DNA from: Pseudomonas sp. C1C7
GTDB lineage: Bacteria > Pseudomonadota > Gammaproteobacteria > Pseudomonadales > Pseudomonadaceae
Length of the DNA stretch: 47,872 nt
Direction of reading: 5' to 3'
Assembly: GCF_013359595.1 (NCBI RefSeq)
Contig: NZ_JABFMP010000043.1
Coordinates: 1-47,872, forward strand
The position numbers and the translations under genes are program-made. The notes below the pieces were generated by a model, which ran no database searches, was not told where the DNA came from, and saw only the letters and a list, made by a program, of their open reading frames with translations. Below, piece after piece: positions 8,502 to 16,109 of this stretch. The stretch's first letter is position 1; every line of letters begins with the position of its first letter.

Positions 8502-9907
8502 GACTGAAGCTCCCGTTTGATTTTATGCAGTCTGTTCACCGGCACGGGCTCGACCGTGAGGTGCTGCGCGCTGACGGTCTGGGTCGGCACGCTGTTGTTG
8601 AACGCCTCGAGGCGAATCAGGCGATTGTTGACGAAACCGAACAGCGTGTAGCCGAAGATGGTCGCCACGCCGCCGAGCATCAGCGCCTGTTCGCCGGAGC
8701 TGTACAGCGCCAGGTAGCTGTAGGCCGCGGCGATCAGGGCGATGGCGTTGGTGACCATTGCCTTGTTTGCCGGCACGTTGGAGACCTTCTGGATTGTCGT
8801 CAGTGCGGCCATGGACAGGATGTACGGCACCAGGTTGGTGACCACCGCGAGATTGACCAGGATGTCGAATTGTTTGCTCAGGTCCGGGCTGATGGTCAGC
8901 AGGCCCATCGCCGTTTGCAGGCCCAGCAGGATCAGCATGCCGATGATCGGGGTGCCGGCCTTGTTGGCCTTGGCGAAGATCGGCATGAAGTATCCGGTGT
9001 CCGCCGAGCTCTTGAACACCTGGGCAATGGTGAACTGCCAGCCGAGCAGCGAACCGATGCACGCCAGCACCATCGCCGCCATCACGATGTCGCCCACCAG
9101 CGGGGTGAACATCCTGGCGAAGACCAGGCCAAACGGTGCGGTGGAGGCGGCGAGTTCAGGGTTATCGACGATGCCGGCGATGACGTTGGTCGAAACGATG
9201 TAAATCACCGCCGCGCCCAGGGTGCCGCCGAGTACCGCAATGGGCACGTTCTTTTCCGGGTTTTCCACCGCGTCGGTGTTGGCGCAGGCCGATTCCAGGC
9301 CAAGGAACGCCCACAGGGTGATGGCCACCGAGGCGCCCGCGGCCTCGAACCAGCTTTTGTCGTGGGGGTTCCAGCCGGCGGCGAAGATGCTGCTGTCGAA
9401 CCAGAACCAGCCCACCGTGGACACCAGCACCACCGGCGCAATCACGCCCCACACCGTGATGGCACCGATCCGCCCGGTGATCCGCGCGCCGCCGAAGTTG
9501 GCGAAGGTGGTGATCCACAGCAGGGCGATGGTCGCCAGGCCCACTTGCAGCGAGTCGAGCTTGATGTGGAACAGCTCCTGGATATAGCCGACCGCCGTAA
9601 TGCTGATCGCCACGTTGGCAATCAACAGCGACAGGCCATAGGTGTAGTTGGTGATGTAGTTGCCGCCCTTGCCGAAGGTGTACTCGGCATAACCGCCCAT
9701 GCCGCCGGTCTTGCGGCTGAGCATCCCGCAGCGCGCGAAGGCATAGGCCAGCGCCAGCGAGCCGGTGGCGGTCACCAGCCAGGAAAGGATGGAAATGGCA
9801 CCCACTTCCGCCAGTTTCGAGGGCAGCATCACGATGCCGGAGCCCAGCATGTTGACGGCGGTCAGCATGGTCAGCTGACCCACACTCATTTTCTTTGCGA
9901 CGGACAT
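8498..9907 (-). CDS. ldcB: APC-family amino acid/diamine antiporter (lysine/cadaverine type)
   Basis: A 469-residue inner membrane carrier of the amino acid-polyamine-organocation family with about twelve hydrophobic segments. The first segment holds the family substrate-site motif (GSGIVMLPSKLA), and the short GGMGGYAEYTFG loop is typical of the PotE/CadB/ArcD-like group. It is the first gene of the ldcB-ldcA operon. It most likely exchanges external lysine for cadaverine made by the decarboxylase, using CO2 release to drive uptake or pH control. Arginine or ornithine exchange cannot be excluded from sequence alone. The partner decarboxylase is the main argument for lysine. Confidence 0.85.
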   Translation of the reverse strand: MSVAKKMSVGQLTMLTAVNMLGSGIVMLPSKLAEVGAISILSWLVTATGSLALAYAFARCGMLSRKTGGMGGYAEYTFGKGGNYITNYTYGLSLLIANVAISITAVGYIQELFHIKLDSLQVGLATIALLWITTFANFGGARITGRIGAITVWGVIAPVVLVSTVGWFWFDSSIFAAGWNPHDKSWFEAAGASVAITLWAFLGLESACANTDAVENPEKNVPIAVLGGTLGAAVIYIVSTNVIAGIVDNPELAASTAPFGLVFARMFTPLVGDIVMAAMVLACIGSLLGWQFTIAQVFKSSADTGYFMPIFAKANKAGTPIIGMLILLGLQTAMGLLTISPDLSKQFDILVNLAVVTNLVPYILSMAALTTIQKVSNVPANKAMVTNAIALIAAAYSYLALYSSGEQALMLGGVATIFGYTLFGFVNNRLIRLEAFNNSVPTQTVSAQHLTVEPVPVNRLHKIKRELQS

Positions 9908-9941
9908 TCCATTGCCTCTTCGGTAGCCATTGAGCTTGTTA

Positions 9942-9969
9942 GCTATAGCAAAGCATTGAAATGTCGCAA
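9942..9969 (-). promoter_or_regulatory. Candidate ldcBA promoter with an ArgR-like half-site
   Basis: On the minus strand a TTGCGA box (9969-9964) and a TATAGC box (9947-9942) are 16 bp apart, 35 bp or more upstream of ldcB. The -35 box overlaps TGTCGC (plus strand 9962-9967), the conserved core of the Pseudomonas ArgR half-site (TGTCGC-N8-AA); the two bases after the N8 spacer here are GA rather than AA. Only one half-site is clear. This is a pattern match. Confidence 0.4.
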
Positions 9970-10090
9970 GAAAATGACTGCCATTGACTGACAGGGGTCA
10001 TGGTTTTTCGGGAAGGCATTATGCTGGCCCCCAGGTCGTTCGCTTGTCGCCAGAATCGCCGCATTTTCAGACGGTTAGGGGACAAAGCGA

Positions 10091-10420
10091 ATGCGCAGTA
10101 TATGGATCGCGCTGATCTCGGTGGGCGTTGCGGGGCTCGCGACGGCGGCCCAGGCCAGGGAGCTGAAGGACAGTGACCGTTACATGTGCAGTTGGGGCGC
10201 GGGGACGGCGGCCAGGGCGCAGGAGCTGAAGTTGTCCGGGGTGTCGCTGTACGCGGCGCGGCAGAAGATCCAGGCGTACAGGTTTTCCAAACCGTGGATG
10301 CGGATGACGGCGATGGGGATTACCGAACAGACCTACGACAGCCCGACCAGAATCAAGCCGGCGGCGGTTCGGGAGAGTTTTTATCAGGATTGTGTGAAGT
10401 TCAAGTTGGCTGGGCGCTGA
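10091..10420 (+). CDS. Small secreted hypothetical protein
   Basis: A 109-residue protein with a clear signal peptide (hydrophobic core to residue 19, cleavage after AQA at about residue 22). The mature part is about 87 residues, basic, and has two Cys (MCSWG near residue 33 and DCVKF near residue 102) that could form a disulfide in the periplasm. I do not recognise a family. It is divergent from the ldcBA operon and precedes ohr, with no obvious link to either. A purine-rich site lies upstream of the ATG. Confidence 0.7.
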   Translation: MRSIWIALISVGVAGLATAAQARELKDSDRYMCSWGAGTAARAQELKLSGVSLYAARQKIQAYRFSKPWMRMTAMGITEQTYDSPTRIKPAAVRESFYQDCVKFKLAGR

Positions 10421-10445
10421 TGGCGTTGTGGTTTGAGATCGGGTG

Positions 10446-10516
10446 AATATCCGTTTTTTCGGTCACGGCGGCTTATGGTTCCGCCCTTACTCGTTTCACT
10501 CGACAGCTCCTACAGG
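10446..10516. repeat. Chimeric remnant of two dispersed Pseudomonas repeats
   Basis: The stretch GGTCACGGCGGCTTATGGTT followed by CCGCCCTTAC is a widespread Pseudomonas intergenic repeat as I recall it. Here it runs straight into CACTCGACAGCTCCTACAG, the outer arm of the family A element also seen at 3.5 and 16.4 kb. It looks like a fusion of two truncated repeats. The rest of the 278 bp gap before ohr shows nothing else convincing. Confidence 0.5.
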
Positions 10517-10698
10517 TCAGATGGTGAACCATGAAAGGTTGACTTCGTCGGCCCGGCCGACTGTTCGGCGGGTGCCGTCTATATTGATAGATCGGGCCCG
10601 GGGCGGGGGATTGCCGCGTGCCCGGTGCATATCATCGGCAGGCCGTTTTACTGATTCACCTGAAATCGCATGAACCTCAATTCAATCAGGAGATCATC

Positions 10699-11115
10699 AT
10701 GACCCAGCTCGACAAAGTCCTGTACACCGCAAAAACCCACACCACCGGTGGTCGCGACGGCGCGTCCAAAAGTTCGGACGGGATTCTCGACGTGAAACTG
10801 TCCTCCCCAGGCTCGGGCGGTGGGGGTACCAACCCTGAGCAGCTGTTCGCCGCCGGCTGGTCAGCCTGCTTCATCGGCGCCATGGGCGTGGCGGCCAAGG
10901 AGCTGAAGGTGGCGTTGCCCAAGGACGTGGCTGTCGACACTGAAGTCGACCTGGGCACCAACGAAGGCGGCTATCTGTTGCAGGCGCGCTTGAATGTCAG
11001 CCTGCCCGGGCTTGATCGCGAAACCGCGCAAAAACTGGTCGATACCGGACACAAGTACTGCCCCTATTCGAAAGCCACGCGCAACAACATCAACGTGGTG
11101 GTCAAACTCGCCTGA
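10699..11115 (+). CDS. ohr: Organic hydroperoxide resistance protein Ohr
   Basis: A 138-residue cytoplasmic thiol peroxidase of the OsmC/Ohr family that reduces organic and fatty-acid hydroperoxides with lipoylated proteins as electron donors. The peroxidatic Cys57 (WSACF) and resolving Cys121 (KYCPYSKATR) are at the family positions; R19 and E47 (NPEQLF) complete the active site. Length is standard. The ATG at 10699 follows a CAGGAG site; an upstream in-frame ATG adds an unlikely 27-residue extension. Its usual repressor OhrR is not in the window. An inverted repeat just downstream could end the transcript. Confidence 0.96.
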   Translation: MTQLDKVLYTAKTHTTGGRDGASKSSDGILDVKLSSPGSGGGGTNPEQLFAAGWSACFIGAMGVAAKELKVALPKDVAVDTEVDLGTNEGGYLLQARLNVSLPGLDRETAQKLVDTGHKYCPYSKATRNNINVVVKLA

Positions 11116-11131
11116 GTTGAACTAACAAGGC

Positions 11132-11164
11132 CCTGGCAACCGGTATCGGATCATTGTTGCCAGG
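11132..11164 (+). terminator. Hairpin after ohr
   Basis: Perfect 9-bp arms CCTGGCAAC (11132-11140) and GTTGCCAGG (11156-11164) with a 15-base loop start 16 bp after the ohr stop. There is no strong T run after the stem, so factor-independent activity is uncertain. Confidence 0.5.
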
Positions 11165-11795
11165 ACCGAAACTTTCCCCACTCGAACTTTCTCGCAAAAT
11201 CCTCGATATAAAGTTGTTTGTCGTACAAGGATTGTATGCACTTTCTGTGAGCTTCGGCCTTTTCAGAATCCAATCAGGCAAAAAAATAGTATGACTGTTT
11301 TATTTCGAGCTCTCTCGAATGAAAGTTGACCCCATTTGCGTGTGAAATTTTCCCGCGAGCAACTAGTGGATCCAATAAGTTGTTCTAAGCATCCTCTGAA
11401 ACAAGCAGGCCAGCAGGAATGGGCATCGACGAAGGTCCTAGGCCTTTGGTCCCATGTCAAATCGCCCAAAAATCAGCGACCGTCTGTCGGTAGTGAGCTC
11501 GAAAAATGAACATTTATTGGCTGAGACCCTCATAGTACGCAGCAAGTCACTTGATGACATGCGCCCCATCCAGCAAGAACAGAAGTGGAATCCGAACCTC
11601 ATGTGCAGTGAATGCAGATGGGGATTTTTTTACCAAAAAATTGAGAGGAACGAACTAAGCGGTTATTGAGGTCCTGGAGCAAACAATGGGAATCACATAA
11701 CTAGCCTGTTGTTTATTTTCTTGTATGAGCAAGGTCATTCAGAGTCACCACACATAAGAACTCTGTAGATTGGCCTATCTGTACTATCGAATAAG
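11165..11795. other. AT-rich gene-free region, possible decayed insertion
   Basis: About 630 bases between ohr and the membrane-protein gene have clearly lower GC than the flanks and no ORF with a recognisable product. The stretch AAAGTTGACCCCATTTGCGT near 11319-11338 resembles, from memory, repeat sequences at the ends of IS21-like elements, but no transposase fragment was recognised. A 71-codon frame at 11454-11669 has no known features. I read the region as the scar of an old insertion, with low confidence. Confidence 0.35.
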
Positions 11796-11810
11796 GTGGA
11801 GATATTACCC

Positions 11811-12455
11811 GTGGCGATAAATACAATTATGAGCCTGATCGAACATAAAGAATTCATGGAGTTTCTGCGACTGGGCGTTGTTTACGTCCACCTGGTCGCC
11901 TGTTGCGTAGCGATCGGCCTGGTATTGACCAGTGATATCGCAATGGTCAGGGACATGTTGAAACGCAAGGCGCTCACCGATCACGATCATGCACACATGG
12001 AGAGCCTGCAGCGCAATGTCGTCTGGGCCTTGATCGTCCTCTGGATCACCGGCATGGGGATCATGGGCATCGACTATCTGGACAAGGGGATGCAGTACTT
12101 CATGAATCCCAAGCTCCAGGCCAAGATCATCATGGTGGTGATGCTGACCTACAACGGTGTCCTGCTGCATCGTCTGGTACTGCCGGCACTGCAAAAGGCC
12201 GGTTCGCTGCTCAACCTCGGTTTCAGCGCGCGGATGATGGCGCTGTTCTGTGGCTCGCTCTCGGCCGTGTCCTGGATGTATGCCGTCATGCTTGGGGTCG
12301 GACGTCCACTGGCCTGGAAATACTCGCTGTCGGAACTGCTGATGGCGTATCCGGTGCTGATCGCCCTGGGCTTCGCGACAATGGTGGTGCTGACCCAGTA
12401 CGCCAAGCGTCAGGAAACCGAAAGCGCGCCACAGCAATTGGTGGCCGCACACTAA
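11811..12455 (+). CDS. Integral membrane protein of unknown function
   Basis: A 214-residue inner membrane protein with about four to five hydrophobic segments (near 18-42, 70-92, 105-125, 140-165 and 175-198). I do not recognise a named family with certainty; it resembles small uncharacterised Proteobacterial membrane proteins with conserved membrane His. One His lies in segment 1 (YVHLVACC), and DHDHAHMES in the first loop is His-rich and could bind metal or haem. The GTG at 11811 is chosen because GGTGGAG stands nine bases ahead; the earlier GTG at 11796 overlaps that site. It sits just after the AT-rich stretch and is probably a single-gene transcript. Confidence 0.7.
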   Translation: MAINTIMSLIEHKEFMEFLRLGVVYVHLVACCVAIGLVLTSDIAMVRDMLKRKALTDHDHAHMESLQRNVVWALIVLWITGMGIMGIDYLDKGMQYFMNPKLQAKIIMVVMLTYNGVLLHRLVLPALQKAGSLLNLGFSARMMALFCGSLSAVSWMYAVMLGVGRPLAWKYSLSELLMAYPVLIALGFATMVVLTQYAKRQETESAPQQLVAAH

Positions 12456-12542
12456 AAGATCGGCACGGGCGCTCACTGCTGCTGACATGAAAAAGGGCAC
12501 TGGCGACCGATTTCCGGAGCAGCGTCGCCAGGCCCTGAAACT

Positions 12543-13145
12543 TCAAACAGCAGGCGCCGACCCGATCCACTTGGTGACGGTCGGCGCCTGCCATTGTTCC
12601 AGCGCATCGATCAGGGCCGCGGGATCGGTGTCGAAAATCAGCATGTCGCGGTGCTCGGTTTTCATGAATCCTTCCTTCACCGCGTGGTCCAGCAGGCTGC
12701 GCACCGGTTCGAAGAAACCTGCAATGTTCAGGCACGCCACGCCCTTGTGGTGCTCGCCCAGTTGCGTCAGCGTCGCCACCTCGAACAACTCCTCGAACGT
12801 CCCCAGACCGCCCGGCAAGGCAATGAACGCATCGGCGTATTCGCTCATGCGGGTCTTGCGACTGCGCATGTCCTGCGTCACTTCATGGTGGGTCAGCTGT
12901 GGATGCAGATGCCCGAGTTCGAACAGTAACCCGGTGATGATGCCGACCGCTTCGCCACCTTCGGCCAGCACCGTATCGGCCATGACCCCCATCAGCCCCT
13001 TGTCGGTCCCGCCATACACCAGGCGCAGGCCGCGCCGGGCGATTTCCCGGCCCAGGGCGCGGGCGCCCTCGACATAGGCGGGATTGAAGCCATGGTTGGA
13101 GCCGGAGAACACGGCGATGCTGCGCAATGCACGGGTGTGGGTCAT
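12543..13145 (-). CDS. LOG/TIGR00730 family protein (nucleoside monophosphate phosphoribohydrolase-like)
   Basis: A 200-residue Rossmann-type protein of the group once called lysine-decarboxylase-like. It has the GGTDKGLMG loop and the hallmark PGGLGTFEE motif that forms the phosphate/catalytic site of LONELY GUY enzymes. Members cleave the riboside from cytokinin or AMP-type monophosphates, releasing the free base. The physiological substrate in Pseudomonas is not established. The ATG at 13145 has an AGGA site at good distance; the longer frame runs into a repeat. The last codons overlap a strong hairpin. It follows azoR on the same strand with a short gap. Confidence 0.88.
   Translation of the reverse strand: MTHTRALRSIAVFSGSNHGFNPAYVEGARALGREIARRGLRLVYGGTDKGLMGVMADTVLAEGGEAVGIITGLLFELGHLHPQLTHHEVTQDMRSRKTRMSEYADAFIALPGGLGTFEELFEVATLTQLGEHHKGVACLNIAGFFEPVRSLLDHAVKEGFMKTEHRDMLIFDTDPAALIDALEQWQAPTVTKWIGSAPAV
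12550..12591 (-). terminator. Hairpin overlapping the 3' end of the LOG gene
   Basis: Perfect 13-bp arms GCAGGCGCCGACC (12550-12562) and GGTCGGCGCCTGC (12579-12591) with a 16-base loop lie inside the last codons of the LOG gene, just before its stop. The GC-rich stem is terminator-like but is not followed by a clear T run. Confidence 0.5.
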
Positions 13146-13187
13146 CGGATTTTTTCCTGTAGGGGCGAGCTCGCTCGCTATGGACAT

Positions 13188-13814
13188 TCAGGCAATGCAG
13201 TCTTGCAGAAAGAACTTCGCCGCTGCCCGCTCGGCGCTCTCGCGGATGACCTCTAGCGCCTCGGGCTTTTGGCCGGTACCTTCCACGGTGAAAAACCGCA
13301 CATCGAGCAGTCCGATGCTTGCCAGTACGGTCCTCAGCCAGGGCCGCAGGAAATCCGGTTGGTGGGCATTGGCCCCGGTGAAGGTGCTGCCCGACGCGAC
13401 AGCGACATACACCGGCCGATCCCGCAGCGCGCCGACCTTGCCTTGAGCCGTGATGCGAAAGGTGCGGTCGGCCTGGATCACATGGTCCAGCCAGGCCTTG
13501 AGCGCCGAGGGCACCATCAGGTTGTGCATGGGCGTGGCGATGACCACGCAATCGGCGCTTTCCAGTTCGCCGATCAGTTGTTCGGCCTGCAGCAGCGCGC
13601 CCTGGCTGGCGGCGAGGCTGGCCGGATCACGACGTTTGCTCACGGCATGGGCATAGTCGGCATCGACATGGGACAGGCCGGTGACACCCCGTTCGGTGAT
13701 GATGAAATCGCTGCCCCGATGAGCGTCGATCAGGTGCTTGATCAGGGTTTGTGAAAGCCGATAGCTTTCGGAGGCAGTCCCTCGCGGGCTGCAGATCACG
13801 CGCAATATTTTCAT
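13188..13814 (-). CDS. azoR: FMN-dependent NADH-azoreductase/quinone reductase
   Basis: A 208-residue flavodoxin-fold reductase of the AzoR family. The N-terminal beta strand and phosphate loop (ICSPRGTASESYRLS, about 6-20) bind FMN, and PMHNLMVPSALKAWLDH (about 94-110) is the conserved flavin-contact segment. Such enzymes reduce azo dyes and quinones with two electrons from NAD(P)H and often protect from quinone and electrophile stress. The ATG at 13814 has an AAGGG site; an earlier ATG gives eight extra residues and is less likely. It lies 104 bp downstream of the MocR-type regulator on the same strand. The gap contains TGGACCA boxes also found in the regulator's divergent promoter, so joint control is plausible. 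Confidence 0.9.
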   Translation of the reverse strand: MKILRVICSPRGTASESYRLSQTLIKHLIDAHRGSDFIITERGVTGLSHVDADYAHAVSKRRDPASLAASQGALLQAEQLIGELESADCVVIATPMHNLMVPSALKAWLDHVIQADRTFRITAQGKVGALRDRPVYVAVASGSTFTGANAHQPDFLRPWLRTVLASIGLLDVRFFTVEGTGQKPEALEVIRESAERAAAKFFLQDCIA

Positions 13815-13863
13815 GGGACCCTTGGTAATCGGTGACAAGTCGGGTCTGCATGATGTGGCCGCT

Positions 13864-13908
13864 TGGACCAGTCACAAAGAGCCAAGAATTGCCTGTCTGC
13901 ATGGACCA
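13864..13908 (-). promoter_or_regulatory. Candidate MocR operator half-sites before azoR
   Basis: Two direct TGGACCA boxes (13864-13870 and 13902-13908), 38 bp apart start to start, lie in the azoR upstream gap. The first extends to TGGACCAGTC, whose exact reverse complement occurs at 15484-15493 in the promoter region next to the MocR-type gene. MocR regulators commonly bind repeated short boxes. The assignment is inferred from shared sequence only. Confidence 0.4.
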
Positions 13909-13918
13909 TGATCAGGCT

Positions 13919-15334
13919 TCAGAGCAAGGCGCGGATGCGTTCGCCCAGTCGTTCGGCGCTGGCTTGCGAGTCGATGTTGGCAAACCCCAGCATCAGGCCG
14001 CATTCGCTTTGCGGACCGATGTAGCACTCGCTCAAGGCTTCGGCATAGATCCCCGCGTGCAACAGGCGCTCCACCAGTTCGAGGTCCGATTGCGCCCGGG
14101 TCAGGCGCAGGATCAGGTGCATGCCGCCGGGCTGCGCGTCGATTCTGACCTCATCACCCAAGGCATTGCTCAGGCCCTTGACTGCCGCTGCCCGGCGTTC
14201 GCCGTAGAGCTTGCGCATGCGCTGGATATGCCGGGCGAAATGCCCCTCGGTGACGAAGGTGCTGACGATGGCCTGGGTCAGTTCCGGAACGCCGCCGAGG
14301 AACATCCGGGCGACCTGTTCGAAGCGCTCGACCTGCGCCGGCGGCACCACCAGATAAGCGATGCGGACCCCGGGAAACAGCACTTTGCTGAAGGTCCCTG
14401 CGTAAAGCACGCGCCCCTCGCGATCCAGGCTTTTGAGTGCGGGCAGCGGGCGGCTGACGTAGCGGTATTCGCCGTCGTAGTCGTCCTCGATGATCCACGC
14501 CTGCTCGCGGGCCGCCCATTCCAGCAGTTCCAGACGACGCGGCAAGGACAGCGACATGCACAACGGGCTCTGATGCGCCGGGGTGACTACCGCTGCGCGA
14601 GCGCCGGACGACCGGGCGATGCCCTGGGTGACTTGCATGCCATCGCGGTCCACGTCCACGGCTTGTATCCCGATCCGCAAAAGCTCCAGCAACTGGCGGG
14701 TAGGGGCGTAGCCGGGGTTTTCCACGAGGACGCGGTCGCCGGGTTGCAGCAAGGCGTGAACGATCAGCGTCAGGGTGTTGCGATAGCCCGAGGTCACGAA
14801 CACCTGGGAAGGTTGGCAACTGATGCCGCGCGCCACTTGCAAGTAGCTGGCGATCGCGTTGCGCAGGGATTCCAGGCCCTGGGCCGAGGGATTGGCCATT
14901 TGCGCAACGCCGGTGGCGCGCACGCAGCGGGCGCCGATTTGCGCCCAGATTTTTCGCGGAAATTCGTCCAGCGCCGGCAGGGCCATCTGGAAGGGCAGAA
15001 CCGGCGCCTTGTGCCGCGGCGTTGCGCCAGGTGACGGAGATGTCGGGTCTGGGTGTTCCGACGTCGGCCGGATATTCAACCCCGCAGCCACCACCGTCCC
15101 CGCCTGACCGCGCGGCTGAATGTAACCTTCCGCCGCCAGCAGCGAATACGCGGTATCCACCGTACCCCGGGCCAACCCCAGCTCCTTGGCCAGCGCCCGC
15201 GCCGCCGGAATGCGCTCGCCCGGCGCGAGCACGCCATCGCTGATCGCCCCGCGAAAACGCCAGTAGATTTGCCGGTAGATCGGTTCCGCCGATGTGGGGT
15301 CGAGGGGCGACTGGCTGTTGATGGGGTTGGTCAT
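13919..15334 (-). CDS. MocR/PdxR-type transcriptional regulator (GntR HTH fused to aminotransferase fold)
   Basis: A 471-residue regulator. Residues about 18-90 form a winged GntR-type DNA-binding domain (AARALAKELGLARGTVDTAY). The rest is a fold-type I aminotransferase domain with the PLP Lys at K317 (GTFSK) and the cofactor Asp in EDDYDGEYR. Such proteins sense PLP or an amino compound and regulate a divergent gene. Here that is the AhpD-like protein with the Gdx exporter, and possibly azoR on the other side. The ATG at 15334 is chosen over an upstream GTG because it begins right before the conserved part; the ribosome site is modest. The effector is unknown. Confidence 0.9.
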   Translation of the reverse strand: MTNPINSQSPLDPTSAEPIYRQIYWRFRGAISDGVLAPGERIPAARALAKELGLARGTVDTAYSLLAAEGYIQPRGQAGTVVAAGLNIRPTSEHPDPTSPSPGATPRHKAPVLPFQMALPALDEFPRKIWAQIGARCVRATGVAQMANPSAQGLESLRNAIASYLQVARGISCQPSQVFVTSGYRNTLTLIVHALLQPGDRVLVENPGYAPTRQLLELLRIGIQAVDVDRDGMQVTQGIARSSGARAAVVTPAHQSPLCMSLSLPRRLELLEWAAREQAWIIEDDYDGEYRYVSRPLPALKSLDREGRVLYAGTFSKVLFPGVRIAYLVVPPAQVERFEQVARMFLGGVPELTQAIVSTFVTEGHFARHIQRMRKLYGERRAAAVKGLSNALGDEVRIDAQPGGMHLILRLTRAQSDLELVERLLHAGIYAEALSECYIGPQSECGLMLGFANIDSQASAERLGERIRALL

Positions 15335-15360
15335 GAATTCACTCTGGAAAAACTCATCGA

Positions 15361-15419
15361 GCCACACCGCTCACCTGTAGACGCAGCCTTCGCCAGCGGT
15401 TACGGGTGAGCGGTGTGGC
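15361..15419. repeat. 15-bp perfect inverted repeat enclosing a REP-like segment in the MocR promoter region
   Basis: Arms GCCACACCGCTCACC (15361-15375) and GGTGAGCGGTGTGGC (15405-15419) are perfect. The 29-base centre, read on the minus strand, contains GCTGGCGAAGGCTGCGTC, close to the family B repeat core. It may be a decayed REPIN or a structured leader of the regulator gene. Confidence 0.6.
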
Positions 15420-15475
15420 ATGGGTAAAAAGGGAGCCTACTGGCCTTCACGGCCTCCCTTGAAGGGCCATGAATC

Positions 15476-15505
15476 GACCAAGCGACTGGTCCATCATGGC
15501 CCAGT
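15476..15505. promoter_or_regulatory. Candidate MocR operator upstream of the AhpD-like gene
   Basis: Two nested dyads occur: GACCA-N6-TGGTC (15476-15491) and ACTGGTCC-N5-GGCCCAGT (15485-15505, one mismatch). The box GACTGGTCCA matches in reverse a box before azoR. The position, about 85-115 bp before the AhpD-like start and between the divergent genes, suits a regulator binding site. Inferred from sequence only. Confidence 0.4.
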
Positions 15506-15589
15506 GCACAATCCAGAACATGGCTCTTCAACCATAGGCCAAGCAGGCTCAGCATGCAGTCCTCCACACAGCAATCCCGAGGATTCATC

Positions 15590-16045
15590 ATGACTCAACG
15601 TATCGACTACGCCAGCGCCGCTCCCGAGGGTTACAAGGCCTTCGGCAATGTCTATGGCTACCTGCTCAAAACCGATTTGCCCGCCGAGCTGGTCGATCTG
15701 GTTTATCTGCGGATTTCGCTGATCAACGGCTGCGCATTCTGCATCGACATGCACTCGCGTGATCTGCTGCGCCTCGGCGTTTCGGTAGAAAAACTGGTGC
15801 TGGTGCCGGTATGGCATGACGCGGGCAACGTGTTCTCCCAACGTGAGCGCGTGGCCCTGGCATGGGCGGAAAGTGTCACCAACGTGGCTGAAACCGGCGT
15901 CAGCGATGCCGACTATGCCGCCGTTGCGGCGGTGTTCAGCGAGAAGGAACTGGCCGACCTGACCTACGCCATCAGCCTGATGAACGCCTTCAACCGACTT
16001 GGCGTGGCATTCCGTTCGAAACCGGCGGCGGCTGTCACCGCCTGA
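15590..16045 (+). CDS. Carboxymuconolactone decarboxylase/AhpD-like protein
   Basis: A 151-residue all-helical protein of the CMD/AhpD family. The CAFCIDMHS stretch (about residues 48-56) gives the Cys-x-x-Cys-x3-His redox site of alkylhydroperoxidase-like members, rather than true decarboxylases. A role in peroxide or thiol redox defence is likely. The ATG at 15590 follows a GAGG site. It is divergent from the MocR-type gene, which probably controls it, and is followed 64 bp later by a small drug/guanidinium exporter in the same direction. The natural substrate is unknown. Confidence 0.88.
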   Translation: MTQRIDYASAAPEGYKAFGNVYGYLLKTDLPAELVDLVYLRISLINGCAFCIDMHSRDLLRLGVSVEKLVLVPVWHDAGNVFSQRERVALAWAESVTNVAETGVSDADYAAVAAVFSEKELADLTYAISLMNAFNRLGVAFRSKPAAAVTA

Positions 16046-16109
16046 TCGCTTTTATGCTCGCTCGCCCGGCTTCGACACCGGGCGAGCACTTCGATAGGAG
16101 AAGAGGCAC

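Noticed and set aside
10443..10673. A 76-codon plus-strand frame before ohr
   Set aside because: It is made largely of dispersed repeat sequence and has no protein-like pattern.
11361..11373. AACTAGTGGATCC, identical to part of a common cloning-vector polylinker
   Set aside because: Only 13 bases match and the flanks do not continue as vector sequence, so contamination is not supported; chance or a local feature of the AT-rich scar is more likely.
11454..11669. A 71-codon frame in the AT-rich region, with two Cys near its end (CSEC)
   Set aside because: No family features, no good ribosome site and atypical composition. It may be part of a decayed gene but is not supported as a CDS.
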